Source of the DNA: Phytophthora colocasiae
Taxonomy: Eukaryota > Oomycota > Peronosporomycetes > Peronosporales > Peronosporaceae
NCBI GenBank assembly: GCA_018806915.1
Contig: JAGKQI010000069.1
Coordinates: 744,001 to 808,000 of the forward strand
DNA length: 64,000 bases
Reading direction: 5' to 3'
Shown here: piece by piece, positions 46,782 through 57,400 of the stretch
Layout of the letters: each line of letters begins with the position of its first letter
Position numbering within the stretch: position 1 is the first letter of the stretch
Translations under genes and position numbers: made by a program
The notes under the pieces: model-generated
What the model saw: only the letters and a program-made list of their open reading frames with translations
Told to the model about the DNA's origin: nothing
Database searches by the model: none

Positions 46782-47506
46782 TCGAGCACAACTCTCACGT
46801 GTTCCACGTGCACCTCAACGTCAGTCTTGCCGTGTTCGGCCTGACTGTGGACGAACACGTCGTCAAAGTACGTTTGTGCGAATGCCCGTAGGGGCCTGAA
46901 CAGCTGCGTCACTAGACGATTGAACGTTGCGGGCGCGTTCGAGAGCCCTTGGGGCATGACGAGCCACTCCCAGAGCATACCGCTCGGGGTGCTCACCGCT
47001 GTAAGCGGAATATCACTGGCTCGCATGAGCAGCTGATAGTACCCATCGACTAAGTCGAGTGCACTGTACATGGTGCAACCCACCATGTTGTTCTGAAGAA
47101 CATCCTTCCTAGGAATCGGCGTCTGCGCCGGAATCGTGGCAGTGTTGAGCTTGTTAAAAGCGTGAACGATACGCCACTTGCCATTCGGCTTTCTGACACA
47201 GAACGTTGGCGCGGAATGCGGAGACTTGCTCTCGCGCACGAGACCCGCCGCGTGCTTCGCACGGAAGAAGGCGTCAATGACGTCGCATTGCTCTTTAGGA
47301 AGAGGCCACTGTCGGGTCACGCAGTACTTAGTTCCGGGAACTAAGTCGATCTCATGACGAACGCCTCGGTCGGGAGGCAGGCCACTCGGTGGTTCCTTCG
47401 AGACAACGTCTCCATATTCCTTCAGCAAGGAGTGGAAGGGATCCGAGGGATTCTTGAGGATCTCCGATCCACTCCTGGCGTTCAACGCCTTCTTGACTTC
47501 GGCCAA
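46709..47506 (-). CDS. C1 RT
   Basis: RT motifs: PPDRGVRHEIDLVPGTKYC, SAPTFCVRKPNGKWRIVHAF, YSALDLVDGYYQLLM (A), MPQGLSNAPATFNRL (B), QTYFDDVFVHS (FDD catalytic pair). A base lost near 46712 (ATCCCTTC for ATCCCCTTC) ends the frame just before CFIGKHGL. Upstream it continues the protease-RT linker. Confidence 0.9.
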   Translation of the reverse strand: MAEVKKALNARSGSEILKNPSDPFHSLLKEYGDVVSKEPPSGLPPDRGVRHEIDLVPGTKYCVTRQWPLPKEQCDVIDAFFRAKHAAGLVRESKSPHSAPTFCVRKPNGKWRIVHAFNKLNTATIPAQTPIPRKDVLQNNMVGCTMYSALDLVDGYYQLLMRASDIPLTAVSTPSGMLWEWLVMPQGLSNAPATFNRLVTQLFRPLRAFAQTYFDDVFVHSQAEHGKTDVEVHVEHVRVVLECMRTNKLYANADKCVFGAEEIPS

Positions 47507-48320
47507 GACGGACTCGTCAACGAGGACGACGAGTTTAACTCCTCCTCAGGTCGAACGATGACCACCTCAGCGAATTCGCCAGCCTTCAAGGCATCGCCAA
47601 AGTCGGCGAAGGACATCTCTTCTAGCTCAAGGAGCTTGTCAACACTTGGCAAGTCGTCCAGCAGGACACTGCCTTCGGCACTACCGCCCACTCCATCAAC
47701 CAGAGTGTATAGCTGCCCACAGCCCTCCGGTGCGTCGGCACTTGACGTCACGGATGACTCAGACGCAGAGCGTCTCGCCCGAAGGCCTTACGACGTCTTC
47801 GCCCTGGCCGAAGATCGTCTACTCGACGGAGTACGTGCCGTCGCACAAGTTTCGGCCTCTCTCGGCCCAGTGTCAGGGACACTCAGCGATCCACTCGGTC
47901 GACGACCGATGCCGCTCAGCGGAGTACGTGCCGCTGCACAATCAATGACCGTAACAGGTCCAGTGTCAGAGACACTCAGCGATCGACTTGGTCACGACCA
48001 GTATCACTCGACGGAGTACGTGCCGCCCCACAGTTCACGGCCTGGTAAGGCCCGATGCCATCGGCATCCAGTGACAGTCCATGACCGGCGTCACTCGGGT
48101 TACGTGAGCTTTGCCCGCACGTTGACTCACTGCCAACCAGCGCTATGCGCTCAACAGAACTGCGATCCTCGCACTCGGTGCTGTCCACTAACTCGGACAC
48201 ACCGACTTCCAGCATCATTGCCGACTCGGCTCGATGCTCGCGCCAATAGCGCTTCTGCTTCCTAGCAGAGGTGGGTTCATGACTCGCCAAAGCTCCACTA
48301 GGGAGAGAAGTGCGTAGCAC
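47507..48320 (-). repeat. C1 protease-RT linker with hairpin-bearing tandem repeats
   Basis: At 47810-48080 units of about 93 bp repeat, each with GGAGTACGTGCCG and an AGTGTC…GACACT palindrome. The same array is clearer in C2 at 60736-61135. The remainder encodes Ser/Glu-rich linker (EEMSFADFGDALKAGEFAEV). Frames are partly broken. Confidence 0.75.
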
Positions 48321-48680
48321 CTAAGGTCTTCGACCTCCAGTCGATCCATGGCTCGTGGCGCTCCAGCCACGCCATACCAAGGATGAGGTCGTACCTCGAA
48401 TCCAGGTCCAAGACCAAGCAGCGTTCCACGCTGTCGAAGTCAGGAACTTCAGCCGTAGGTCCATCGGGACCTTGGCTGCCGTGACACGGACGCCCGTCGC
48501 TAGACGGACAGTGACGGTGTCACCTCTTCGCGCTCGAAGCGCCTCAGCATATTGCTGACTACCCTCAACGGTGGAGCGTCTGACGTAGTTGTCAGACGCT
48601 CCTGAATCGATCAACACGATCCACGGCTTCTCGAAGCCCTTCACGTCCACATGGACGACCAGCAAGCCCTGCTTGCTCAC
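48321..48680 (-). pseudogene. C1 aspartic protease
   Basis: It reads KQGLLVVHVDVKGFEKPWIV and the active site LIDSGASDNYVRRS, then RARRGDTVTVRLATGVRVTA. A frameshift near 48430 corrupts the C-terminal DLILGMAWL motif that C2 keeps. Confidence 0.85.
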
Positions 48681-48730
48681 GTTCCGTGTTCAAGAGCACG
48701 GAGCTCTTCGGGGCTGAGCCCCAGTGCCTC

Positions 48731-49746
48731 TCACGCACTGCAGAACTCAGTTCTTCCCCAGTAGACCGCCCCGCGTCTACTGGGAGCCGTCGTTTCCTGG
48801 GCAGAGCCCAAAGCGGGACCCGCGACAGGGTTGCGGCCATTCTGGCCGGCGCGCTCTTTGCGCAGAGGGCAGTTGGGCCTCAGGTGTGTGGGACTACCAC
48901 ACGTGTAGCACCGACGAGTGCTCATACGCTGCACCGCAGCTCGTAGCTCGGCTACTTCATCTTCAGCATAGCTGAGGTCCATGGGTTCAGGTCCCCGGAC
49001 CCTGTGCTATTAGCACCGACCCTCGACAACTTAAAGTTGTGTTCAGCATTCAATGCCACGCTAACAGCGTCCTCGAAGGTGCGAGGATTCTGACGGAATG
49101 CCTCCGTCCTGGCCACGCCAGCTCTCAGACCTTCCATGAAGATAGTCACAGTGACCACCTCAGGTAGAGGATCGGCAGCCATGCCGGCAATGAGCGTGCG
49201 CAGCTCTTGGACATAGTCCACCAGGTCCTTCTTGCCCTGTCGGCAAGCGAGGAAGCGTGACCGCACGCGATACGCCTGGTTAGGTGGAGTAAATACTTGC
49301 GTAAGTTTGGCCTTAAGCTCACCCCAAGTGGGGAAGGCCATTTCTACCGACGTCCCAGACGTCAAGGCCCATTCTCGTGCTCGACCTTCGAGCTTAGAGA
49401 TGGCGAACGCCACGCGTTGGCCTTCCAACTGGAGCATAGCGGCCCCCATGGCCATCTCGACCTCTCGGGTCCACAATAGGAGGTTCTCTCCTTCGTGCCC
49501 GTGAAAGGTCTTCACGCTGAGCGTGACGGGCTTAGCTCTCGGAGCGGGATTAACTCCTTTTACATTCCGCTGAATGTGCTCAACGAGAGCGTTCTCGTAC
49601 GAGGCAAATGCCTCCAGGCGCGCGTTGACGGCCTCCGGCCCTTGAGACGCAAGGTGCGCCATACCTTCAGGGCCCAGCAAGGACGTAAGCTTGTTAAGCG
49701 TGTCCCGCTGACTCGGAGTCAAGTGAGCGTATGCTTCTGGCCCCAT
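48731..49746 (-). pseudogene. C1 gag
   Basis: ATG at 49746 ([17 protein letters not shown]). Capsid domain motifs: [56 protein letters not shown]. Near 48975 the frame must move by -1 to read [20 protein letters not shown] and one CX2CX4HX4C knuckle (CYTCGSPTHLRPNC). C2 has the same discontinuity, so it is either an inherited lesion or a regulated shift. Confidence 0.88.
48757..48784 (-). promoter_or_regulatory. Conserved hairpin at the C1 gag end
   Basis: A 10-bp perfect stem CCCAGTAGAC…GTCTACTGGG encloses the same 8-nt loop as the B1 frameshift hairpin (GCGGGGCG on the coding strand). TAG lies at the same place in the stem. The slippery heptamer of B1 is replaced by AGGAAAC. Confidence 0.7.
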
Positions 49747-49784
49747 TCTCACAGAAAAACAGTCTTCAACTCAGGAGTTGGATT

Positions 49785-49802
49785 GACCAACAAGTGCTAC
49801 CA
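49785..49802 (-). promoter_or_regulatory. C1 primer-binding site
   Basis: Minus-strand TGGTAGCACTTGTTGG lies two bases inside the 5' LTR. The first eight bases complement the TGCTACCA end of initiator Met tRNAs of many eukaryotes; the match does not extend further, so identity is open. Confidence 0.65.
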
Positions 49803-49804
49803 GA

Positions 49805-50216
49805 TGCAGCGGGGCTGCGTAGGTGTGCACGGCACAGAGGAAGTTGGGTTGACTCGTAGAGTCCTGCTTGCAAGGCACTAGCCTTCGGTTCTATACAAGA
49901 ACCAAGTAGTCCACTAAATACGGGACTCTCACAATCAGTGTCCCTATAATAAAGGAACTAACACTAATTATGTAAAATGCAAACTGATTTTTATTTATTT
50001 TATTGCCCTAATCCTGAATGTAACGGATTTAGTATCTAACATACTAAATCCTAATCAAATGTAATGTGTGGCTCTGAGCTAACAGCCAGCAACTGGCTAC
50101 ATGTGTGACGTGTGAGAAACACTATGTGTTGTACACGGATCTGTGACTTGTGACCTGGATGGTGTATACCACACCTATTGTAGCCAAGGCGCGCAGCGCC
50201 GTGTAACCCCGTTACA
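49805..50216 (-). repeat. C1 5' LTR, 412 bp
   Basis: Same length as the 3' LTR at 42346-42757; I count one difference (GCTTGCAAGG against GCTTACAAGG). Confidence 0.95.
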
Positions 50217-50221
50217 CTATC

Positions 50222-50683
50222 CAAACTCGGGAAGGCGTGTTGGTCCACAACAAGCTTGCCGAGAGCCCACTCCTTCGCCTTGCCCGACAAACGCGACAGG
50301 AGGAAGTTCACTTTTGCCGTTGGCGTCTCGATCAGTCTCGAGGCGATGGCGATGTCGATCTCCCTGAACCAGCGGTTCAGGGGTAGTCGGTCTTGGCCGG
50401 CGCCGGAATACATCGACGTCTCCATCTTCACCGCGCCGTTCCGGGAGGAATGCGAGGGAGTTGACACTCGCCGCTTAGCATCGGCGAGCTCGCGTTCCAT
50501 AAACTCTTGGGCAGCCTGGCGTTGTTGGTCGGCAGTCGCTGAGCTCAGCAGCGACGTGACGACGAACTCGCCGGACACGGCAGCGAGGCGGTGAAGGGCT
50601 TCCCACTCAACCCGGGTGAGGTGGGGAAAACTTGTGTGGTCAAGGGTTACACCGGACCCTTCGGACATCAGGACTTGGCTCAT
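50222..50683 (-). CDS. B1 gag, N-terminal part (right of C1)
   Basis: ATG at 50683 ([20 protein letters not shown]). Capsid motifs: [39 protein letters not shown]. It breaks off at AFPSLDS at the C1 insertion and continues at 42345 with a LRLAFEPPQDESRMRAEF-type sequence. Confidence 0.92.
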
Positions 50684-50704
50684 CTTGGTCTTGGACGTTG
50701 GAAG

Positions 50705-50722
50705 GACTACAAAGTGCTACCA
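50705..50722 (-). promoter_or_regulatory. B1 primer-binding site
   Basis: Minus-strand TGGTAGCACTTTGTAGTC lies two bases inside the 5' LTR. It shares TGGTAGCACTT with C1 and C2, so families B and C probably use the same primer tRNA. Confidence 0.65.
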
Positions 50723-50724
50723 GG

Positions 50725-51033
50725 TGTAACGGGGTAAGAGGTACCGTCACTAGCGTACACTGTAGATAAGAGGAAGCTCGTAATAATAAGCTCAAGTCTT
50801 GTCTTTTAGGGTAAAATCAACTCTGTTTATGTATTGGACGAGGCCGGAGGGCCCCCTTGCCCTTGTGAACCACTCAAATCTAAGTCTGTACCTGATTGGA
50901 TGAAATGGGTCTGGCTCCCCACTTTCAACCAATCAGAACATGACAGCAGGTCACACGCTAGCCGTGTGACTGCACCTACTTTAGTATATGTATCTATGTA
51001 GCTTCTACCTACTTATGTAAATGGCCCTTTACA
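50725..51033 (-). repeat. B1 5' LTR, 309 bp
   Basis: Matches the 3' LTR at 35594-35902 with a single difference that I can see (AAGAGGTACC against AAGAGTTACC). Confidence 0.96.
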
Positions 51034-51038
51034 ATTGT

Positions 51039-54000
51039 AGTCCCGCTATCTCGTTGCAATGCTGTACTGGCCAAGCTGTCGGCGCTTGCGTTCCACGCTC
51101 GTTTCACATGTAGCAGGTCATGATCCGGCCATCCCCGAAGCTGCATTAGCGCCTTCTGTCTCAGTAGCGTCAGGGCTGGCGCCTTGCAGTCGATCTCGCC
51201 GCGCATCTGACGGATCACTAGATTCGAATCTCCGCAGATAATGAGTCGTCCTTTGGTCAGATCCTCGAGTAACTCGAAACACAATAAAAGTCCGTTGTAC
51301 TCCGCTTCATTGACCGTTAGGTTCTCTGCATACCGAGACGCTGCCTTGACCACCTTCCATTCAGGCAACTTCCATACGATCGCACTGAAAGATCCTCCGC
51401 CACGTTTCACCCTGGCGGATCCGTCGAAACTAACCACCCACGATTCTTCCTCCGGCTCCACGGTCGGTACTGGCATCTGGATCGCTCGGCGTGGCTCCTT
51501 TCGTGGGGCGATATTCATCAAAGCTTGATCTACTTCGGATCTCGGGGTGATACTGGCAGCGAGGGATCCGAGGATCTCGTCTTCCCCTTTCGTACACTTT
51601 GTGATCTCCAAGGTCCAAGGTGATAACAGCGCTGCCCATTGGCCCAACCTTCCTTGTAGTCCGGTAGAGCGGAACAACCATCCGAGTGTAGAGTGCCTGG
51701 TTAGGATCCGGATCCGTCGTCCAACCAACATGGAATATCCGAGGTCCAGGATCCTTAACAGAGCCAATACTTCCTTCTCTACGATCCCGTAGTTCACTTC
51801 GTTCGGCTTCAGGGATCTGCTAGCGAACATCACCGGCATGTAGATTCCATCGTGATCCTGCTTCAGGAAGCTGAAACAGCCCATTCGCTGGTGTAGACAA
51901 TCACCACCGGTTGCTTGCCGGGATCGAAATGCCGAAGCGTAGGAGTCATAGAGATTTTCCTCTTCAAGGCCTCGAAAGCGGTTGAAGCACGAATCCACTT
52001 CTCATCTGGATCTTTCGGACTCGATGGATCCTTAGGATCCTTGATCACAGAGTCGGTTGGCAGCAGGATCTTGCGGCTGGATCTCAGCTCCGCGAAGTCG
52101 ACCTCCCTCAGTTCGTAGAGTACCGACGCGTAGACCGCCATATCTTCTATGAATCGCGTGTAGTAATTTAGGCTACCCAAGAAAGATTGCATAGCCCGCA
52201 GCGATCTCGGGAATGCAAGATTCACCAGCGCTTCTCGGTCTTTCGGATGTGCCTCTAGTCCCTCGCCAGACACTCTGTGTCCCAGGTAATCAACCTTCTT
52301 CAGGCCCCAAAAACTCTTGGCCACGCTGATCGACAGGTTCCACTTGTCACAAGCTTCTAGCAGCAAACGCACTCGTTCACACAGGTGATCCCAGGATCCA
52401 GCGGTCACTAAGATGTCATCAATATACGATCTTCGTCCCAGCACAGACTGTTCACCGTTCATCTCTGGGATCCCATCTCGGAAAAGATCCAACGCGGATC
52501 CGGATCCGGCCGTAGCGGGATCCGTAGGAATCCATAGAGTGCGTTGTCCAATAAACGCTGGTAGATCTGCGGGGCATTCTTGAGACCAAACGGCATCCGG
52601 TTCCACTCAAACAATCCAAACGGTGTGATAAATGCCGAGATGGCCCTTGCGCGATCCGTCATGGAGACAACCCAAAAACCACTAGCCATATCGAGAGAAC
52701 AGTACCATAACACGGCGTCGAGATCCTCCAGTAGATCGTTGATGAGAGGCATAGGATATACCATCAACCTCGTCAGGCTATTCACCAATCTGTAGTCGAT
52801 GCAGAGCCTGATGTCAACGCCATTCTTCTTGATGATCACGACAATTGGCGAGGCCCATGGTGACGTTGAGACTTGGATGATCTTCGCTTGCAACAATCCC
52901 TTGATCAGATCCGAGAGCTTCTCGCGATACTGCGGCGCCACCTTACGCACTCGCTGGGCAATTGGCTTCGCGTCTCCTACGTCAATATCGCAGATCGCGC
53001 CCACGGCAGGAGGGGGCAGGGCATTACCCTTCCCAATCAACAAGTGCTTGTACTTCCAGATCTCGTTCGCCAATCGTCGGATCTCCTCAGGTGTGTTGGA
53101 GGCTGGATCCCCCACTTGGAGATCCTCGATCTTCACTTCGACCGTTGCCGTCACAACTTCTGGTAGCACCGCCATCTCCTTCTCAAGATCCTCCGCGTAG
53201 GATCCGCCATTTTCGTGGACGAACACCCCATCGTCGTCATGATCTCCTGCAGTACTGGGATCCGGCCGGGATCCAACCACGAGATCCTTGCCTGAGGCGT
53301 CCTTATGATCTTCATGTCCTGACGCCGATGACGGATCCTCACTCGTCTCCACTCCGGGCGGATCACTGGCTGTTGAGCGACTCCCAGGATCCAGCCTTCC
53401 GGTAGCGGGATCCCGTCCACGAGCGGCACCTCCTTCGGCAAGTCTTCCAACTTCACTCCCCGCTTCCAATCCGGTTCCACGAGCAGGATCACCCTTCGGC
53501 GCACCACATCCAGTTCTCGGATCGCCCTCTGGGGTCTTCGTCGCTTCCACGTACGTCGCCGTCCGTTGGCCCAGCTCTTCTTGTGTCGTCACGCCTTGAT
53601 CTGGATTCCCTGGCGCCCCTGAGTCTTCAATCTTGCCTTGGCGCACACCATCGTCTTCGCCTCGGCGAGGCGCATCTGTAGCACCCTTGGTACACGCGTA
53701 GATCGCCCTGGGCGCCTCGCAATCGGCGGCGCCCTTCCTGCAGGCCGTCTCCGCCGCTCGCTCATATTTGTGTGAATGTGAGGGGCTCAGATCCCTACTA
53801 AGTGCGGAATCAGACGACTGTTCGGACCTGCCCCGTCCTTGACCCATGTCGCATGTGCGACACCGATCTTCAAGCTGTGTCAGGTGAGGATCCGACTTTG
53901 CTTGTAGATGGAGTTGGGAGGCGTGAGGCACCTCATTTGAAAGGTCTTGATCGGGCGCGTATAATGGTAGCGCTCCGAGCTCCTGGGCATTCCTGTGAGC

Positions 54001-54953
54001 TCCGGGGCACTCCGAAACCTTGGATCCGACTGTGCCATCTGAATGATGGTCACCTGTCCCATGATTATGGGGCGACCCTTCGGCACCATTGTCTCGGCTC
54101 TGTGCAGAGACAGGGCAGCCCTCCGGTTCTTCAAGGAGGCGTGTCGACATGGCCCCTTCGGCTTCTAGAGCTCCGTTGGATGCGTGCGATGGCTCGTTAG
54201 ACGCGCCTTGTATCGCGCTGCATGCCCATACCAACTTTGGCAGTGGGGCATGCATATTCGCCCCAGGGCGCCCCGAAACGTCATCTCCGACTGATTTGTC
54301 GGAGTGATGGTCGTCGCCTGTCGCAAGGACACGCTGCCGATCCTCAACGGTGGCGTCCAGTCTCTGGCCAGAGCCAGTACACGTTGCCGGATCTTCAATC
54401 AGACAAGCTGAAGAGGATCCAGAGGATCCTTGAGCCTGTGGATCTCGGATCCGGGCGTGTGAGGACGCCCCTTGGTCCGATGAGGCTGGCGCAACGTCCT
54501 TTGTGGCCTCTGGCTCAAATCGGACACGGCGGTGAGCTTGGAGCTTAGCCGTTGACGGATCGGATCCACCTGACTGGATCCTGTCTCGCCAGTCGGCCGT
54601 TCCTTCAAGGATCCGGTCCGACGTAGGTGGCGAGCCGGGGCAGCGCGATACGACAGCGGTGTGGACAGGGCGCTTCAAGATCCCCTTCGGCTCGGTATAC
54701 TTCGGGCGATACACCGCCGGCTCAAGCTCCCACGGCTCCTTCGGACGCGGTGGCGGCGGGATCTCCGTCGTGGCGCTCATGGCGAGGTTCTGCCATTCGT
54801 GATAGCGCCTGGATCCGACGGAGATGAAGCCTGGAGTACGGGGAACGTGATCCCCGGCCAGCCACATGCCGATCTCTTCGTTGTGGTTGAGAGAGACCGC
54901 CTTCTCACCAATGTTGGTAAGTTGTAGATAGCGAATCTTGCCTGGGCCTTGTA
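51039..54953 (-). pseudogene. A4 pol: linker, RT, both RNase H domains (right of B1)
   Basis: From the right: linker (SVGSRRYHEWQNLAM; CAA at the position of the A2 TAA, reading LRRGKQWVPT), RT to motif B (MPFGLKNAPQIYQRLLDNAL). A frameshift near 52505 lies in the RT insert; RT resumes with SYIDDILVTAGSW. Another shift near 51880 precedes the RNase H. The second RNase H has SFDGSA, NEAEYN, CGDSNL and NASADS, as in A2. It ends in the B1 insertion at DSGTTI. Confidence 0.92.
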
Positions 54954-55652
54954 CTAACGTCGGTACCCATTGCTTTCCTCTCCGTAACCACAGCTTCTCG
55001 TACTCCTTGAGGTGGATCCGGTCCGGGTGCTCGAAGGTTTGCCAGGCTCCAGTCGTATACCTTCCTGGAGGAGTAGCGGACGAGCCCGGCCGCTGAAGAT
55101 CTGCCGTCGCCCATGAAGTCGCACACGGATCTCGTCGTGCAAGCACACGGATCCGTCACCCAGGTCGAGTCGGATCCCGGCCGGTACCATGAAGTCCATA
55201 CCGAGGATCGCGTCGCAGTCGGGTGGAAGATCCTCGCCGACCCAGACATCGCAGAAGTACACTAAGTACCCAGCCAAGGTAACCTTAATCCTTGTTTTGC
55301 CTGCTGCAATATACAGCTGCTCACCAATTCCGAGGCACTCTTGTGTTTGACTAGTATCAATCTGGGATCCAACCTTACGAGCAAAGGCGGCATCGATGAT
55401 CGACACCTCGGATCCCAAGTCAAGGAGCACGGTGGACCTGGCAGTTGATCTTGCACGTTGCCTTGGCCTGCTTGAAGTGTTTGCTGGGGACATGGTACTT
55501 CCAGTACCCGCGTGACTCTCCAGGCATGAGATCCAAGGACATGGCGACCTCGGATCTCCGGTACTCATCGTCTGTAGGGCGGAAGCTTGCAACGCTAGCC
55601 GTACGTTTCCTATGAATTTCACATGTATTATCCAATAGATCCGTTCGCTCAT
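54954..55652 (-). pseudogene. A4 aspartic protease
   Basis: Leader MNKKAMDQVSNERTDLLDN, then KHFKQAKATCKIN, where one base is lost near 55440 relative to A2. The active site has the unusual form VLLDLGSEVSIID, with Leu in place of the Ser/Thr after the catalytic Asp, probably inactivating. The second motif DAILGMDFMVPAG is intact. Confidence 0.86.
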
Positions 55653-55930
55653 TGCTAACTTGATCCATGGCCTTCTTGTTCACATATGCATAGATGTAAG
55701 ACGTTGAACGCTCGAGGTTTTTCTTCCGAGTCTGTTGCCAGACTCGCCTCCTTCCTGTCGGCAGAGCTCCTCCCAGGGCTCCGCCGATCCGTGGATCGAG
55801 CGTTCAGCGGTGCTAACGGCGATCCAACGACCGTCGGCACTTCTTCTCCCGGTTCTTCCTTCACTTGTACAGTCTCTTCAGACTCACGGTGATATCCGCC
55901 GTCCCCAAAAGATCCGGGCACGCGCACCAT
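55653..55930 (-). pseudogene. A4 gag remnant
   Basis: Only the first 70 or so codons of gag remain (MVRVPGSFGDGGYHRESEET … ATDSEEKP). They are joined directly to the protease leader (RAFNVLHLCICEQEGHG in this frame). Compared with A2, 8917-11043 is missing, so capsid, knuckles and the frameshift signal are gone. A4 would need gag in trans. Confidence 0.9.
55912..55929 (-). promoter_or_regulatory. A4 primer-binding site
   Basis: Identical to the A2 site (TGGTGCGCGTGCCCGGAT on the minus strand), one base inside the LTR and overlapping the gag ATG. Confidence 0.85.
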
Positions 55931-57396
55931 TGTGGTGTAGTGGATCCGCTGGAATGAGCAGGGATCCAACGTTCACACACGGCGCCCAGACACTGACTAA
56001 CGGAGGGGGTACTCCGATAACCGTGGGGTTGCTGAGGCTCACCTTGTGTACCCGTCAGTGGGCGGGATCTGCTCTCTCAGGAACGGGAGAGTGTACACAG
56101 GCGTGAGGGCTTGAACGTCCTTGGCGGGGACTTGGGAGGTTGGACTTGCGTGGGTATTCCTGCACACAGGTCCTGGTTGGGGGGATCTTGGTCTTGGACT
56201 CGAAGATCTTGTGGATCCTTAGATCCGGGGTTGCCTTGGTGGCTGTGGGGTTCCTTTTCCTTTCCTTTACTGTCTTGCTTGCCGCCTCCTGTAGCGGTTG
56301 GTCTTGAGGGTGTTGAGAGGTCTAGGGATCCTGCGGTTAAGCAATCAACACCGTTGGATCCGGGGTCTTCACTAGCGTAAGGTAAGCCGGCCAAATTGGG
56401 GATCCGGTCTTAGCTGTAGCTAGGTATGCGAAGAAACTTGCAGGAAGACTAAGGGGAGGCCAATACACTATCCTCTTCCCTTGTCTTAGGTCCTGAAGAA
56501 AACCACTTGCGCACTAGAAGGTAAATTCGACTCTCTGATTTATGGCTATCCAGTTTCTCATCCTGTACCCTATCTTTCCCATCGCAAATCTCTATCTAAG
56601 ATCATGCTGGCTCTCCTCCAACTGCTTCACCACGTTGATGTCATAAACCTTGAGGATCCGGGTTTGGATCCAAGGATCTAGCTTCGGGGTCCGGCATCTG
56701 GATCCGAGGATCTTGGATCTTGAGAATCTGGCATCTGGATCCGAGGATCTTGGATCTGGATCTCTGGATCTTGGATCTTAAGGATACGGCTTCAGGATCC
56801 GAGGAACTTGGATCTGGATCTCTGGATCTGGATCGTGGGGATCCGGCTTCAGGATCCAAGGATCTCGGATCTTGGGGATCCGGCTGCGGGAGCCGAGGAT
56901 CTTAGATCTGGATCTCGGGATATCGGATCTTGGGGATCTGGCATCTGGCATCTGGATCCAAGGATCTTGGATCTGGATCTCTGGATCTGGATCTTGGGGA
57001 TCCGGCTTCAAGATCCGAGGATCTTGGATCTGGATCTCTGGATCTTGGATCTTGGGGATCCGGCTTCAGGATCCGAGGATCTCGGATCTTGGGGAGCCGG
57101 CTTCGGGAGCCGAGGATCTTGGATCTGGATCTCGACGTCCGGATCCGAGGATCTTGGGTCTGAAGGATTCGCACTTAGGACCGCTAGATCCGCACTTAGT
57201 GCCGTGGGATCCGCACTTAGGACTGTAGATCCGAACTTAAGTCAGCCAGGCCAAGTGGATCCTAACTTAGGGTCCGCCCTAGAGTAGGTACCCAGTTCCA
57301 GGGATCTGTCCTTATCGTAGCACCACTGTCGCACGTCACCCATCATCGTGGTCGTTCTGCGTCCTGTCCGGCTTGATTTGAATCCACTTCACCACA
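55931..57396 (-). repeat. A4 5' LTR, 1466 bp
   Basis: Family A termini; GGATCC-rich array at 56650-57160. It is followed on the right by the target duplication ATCT (57397-57400). Confidence 0.95.
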
Positions 57397-57400
57397 ATCT

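Larger units (their letters stand above)
42346..50216 (-). mobile_element. Ty3/Gypsy element C1 (family C), 7.87 kb
   Basis: LTRs of 412 bp each with about one difference and a 5-bp duplication CTATC (42341-42345 and 50217-50221). It sits in the B1 gag and is the innermost insertion of the stack. Domain order is gag, protease, repeat linker, RT, RNase H, integrase, chromodomain, with an antisense ORF at the 3' end. It has several frameshifts even though its LTRs are almost identical, so it was probably copied from a defective parent. Confidence 0.96.
35594..51033 (-). mobile_element. Ty3/Gypsy element B1 (family B), split by C1
   Basis: Identical-length LTRs (309 bp) and a 5-bp duplication ATTGT (35589-35593 and 51034-51038) delimit it. 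Its own length is about 7.57 kb without C1. It contains gag, a -1 frameshift signal, protease/RT, RNase H/integrase/chromodomain and an antisense ORF. The LTRs differ at about one position, so it is very young; the only clear lesion besides C1 is one base lost near 39543. Confidence 0.96.
28727..57396 (-). mobile_element. Ty3/Gypsy element A4 (family A), reverse orientation, split by B1
   Basis: LTRs at 28727-30141 and 55931-57396 and a 4-bp duplication ATCT (28723-28726 and 57397-57400) delimit it. Its own length is about 13.2 kb once B1 is removed. It lacks about 2.1 kb of gag, and pol and the antisense ORF carry frameshifts. It provides the intact form of the two stop lesions seen in A2. 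Confidence 0.95.
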
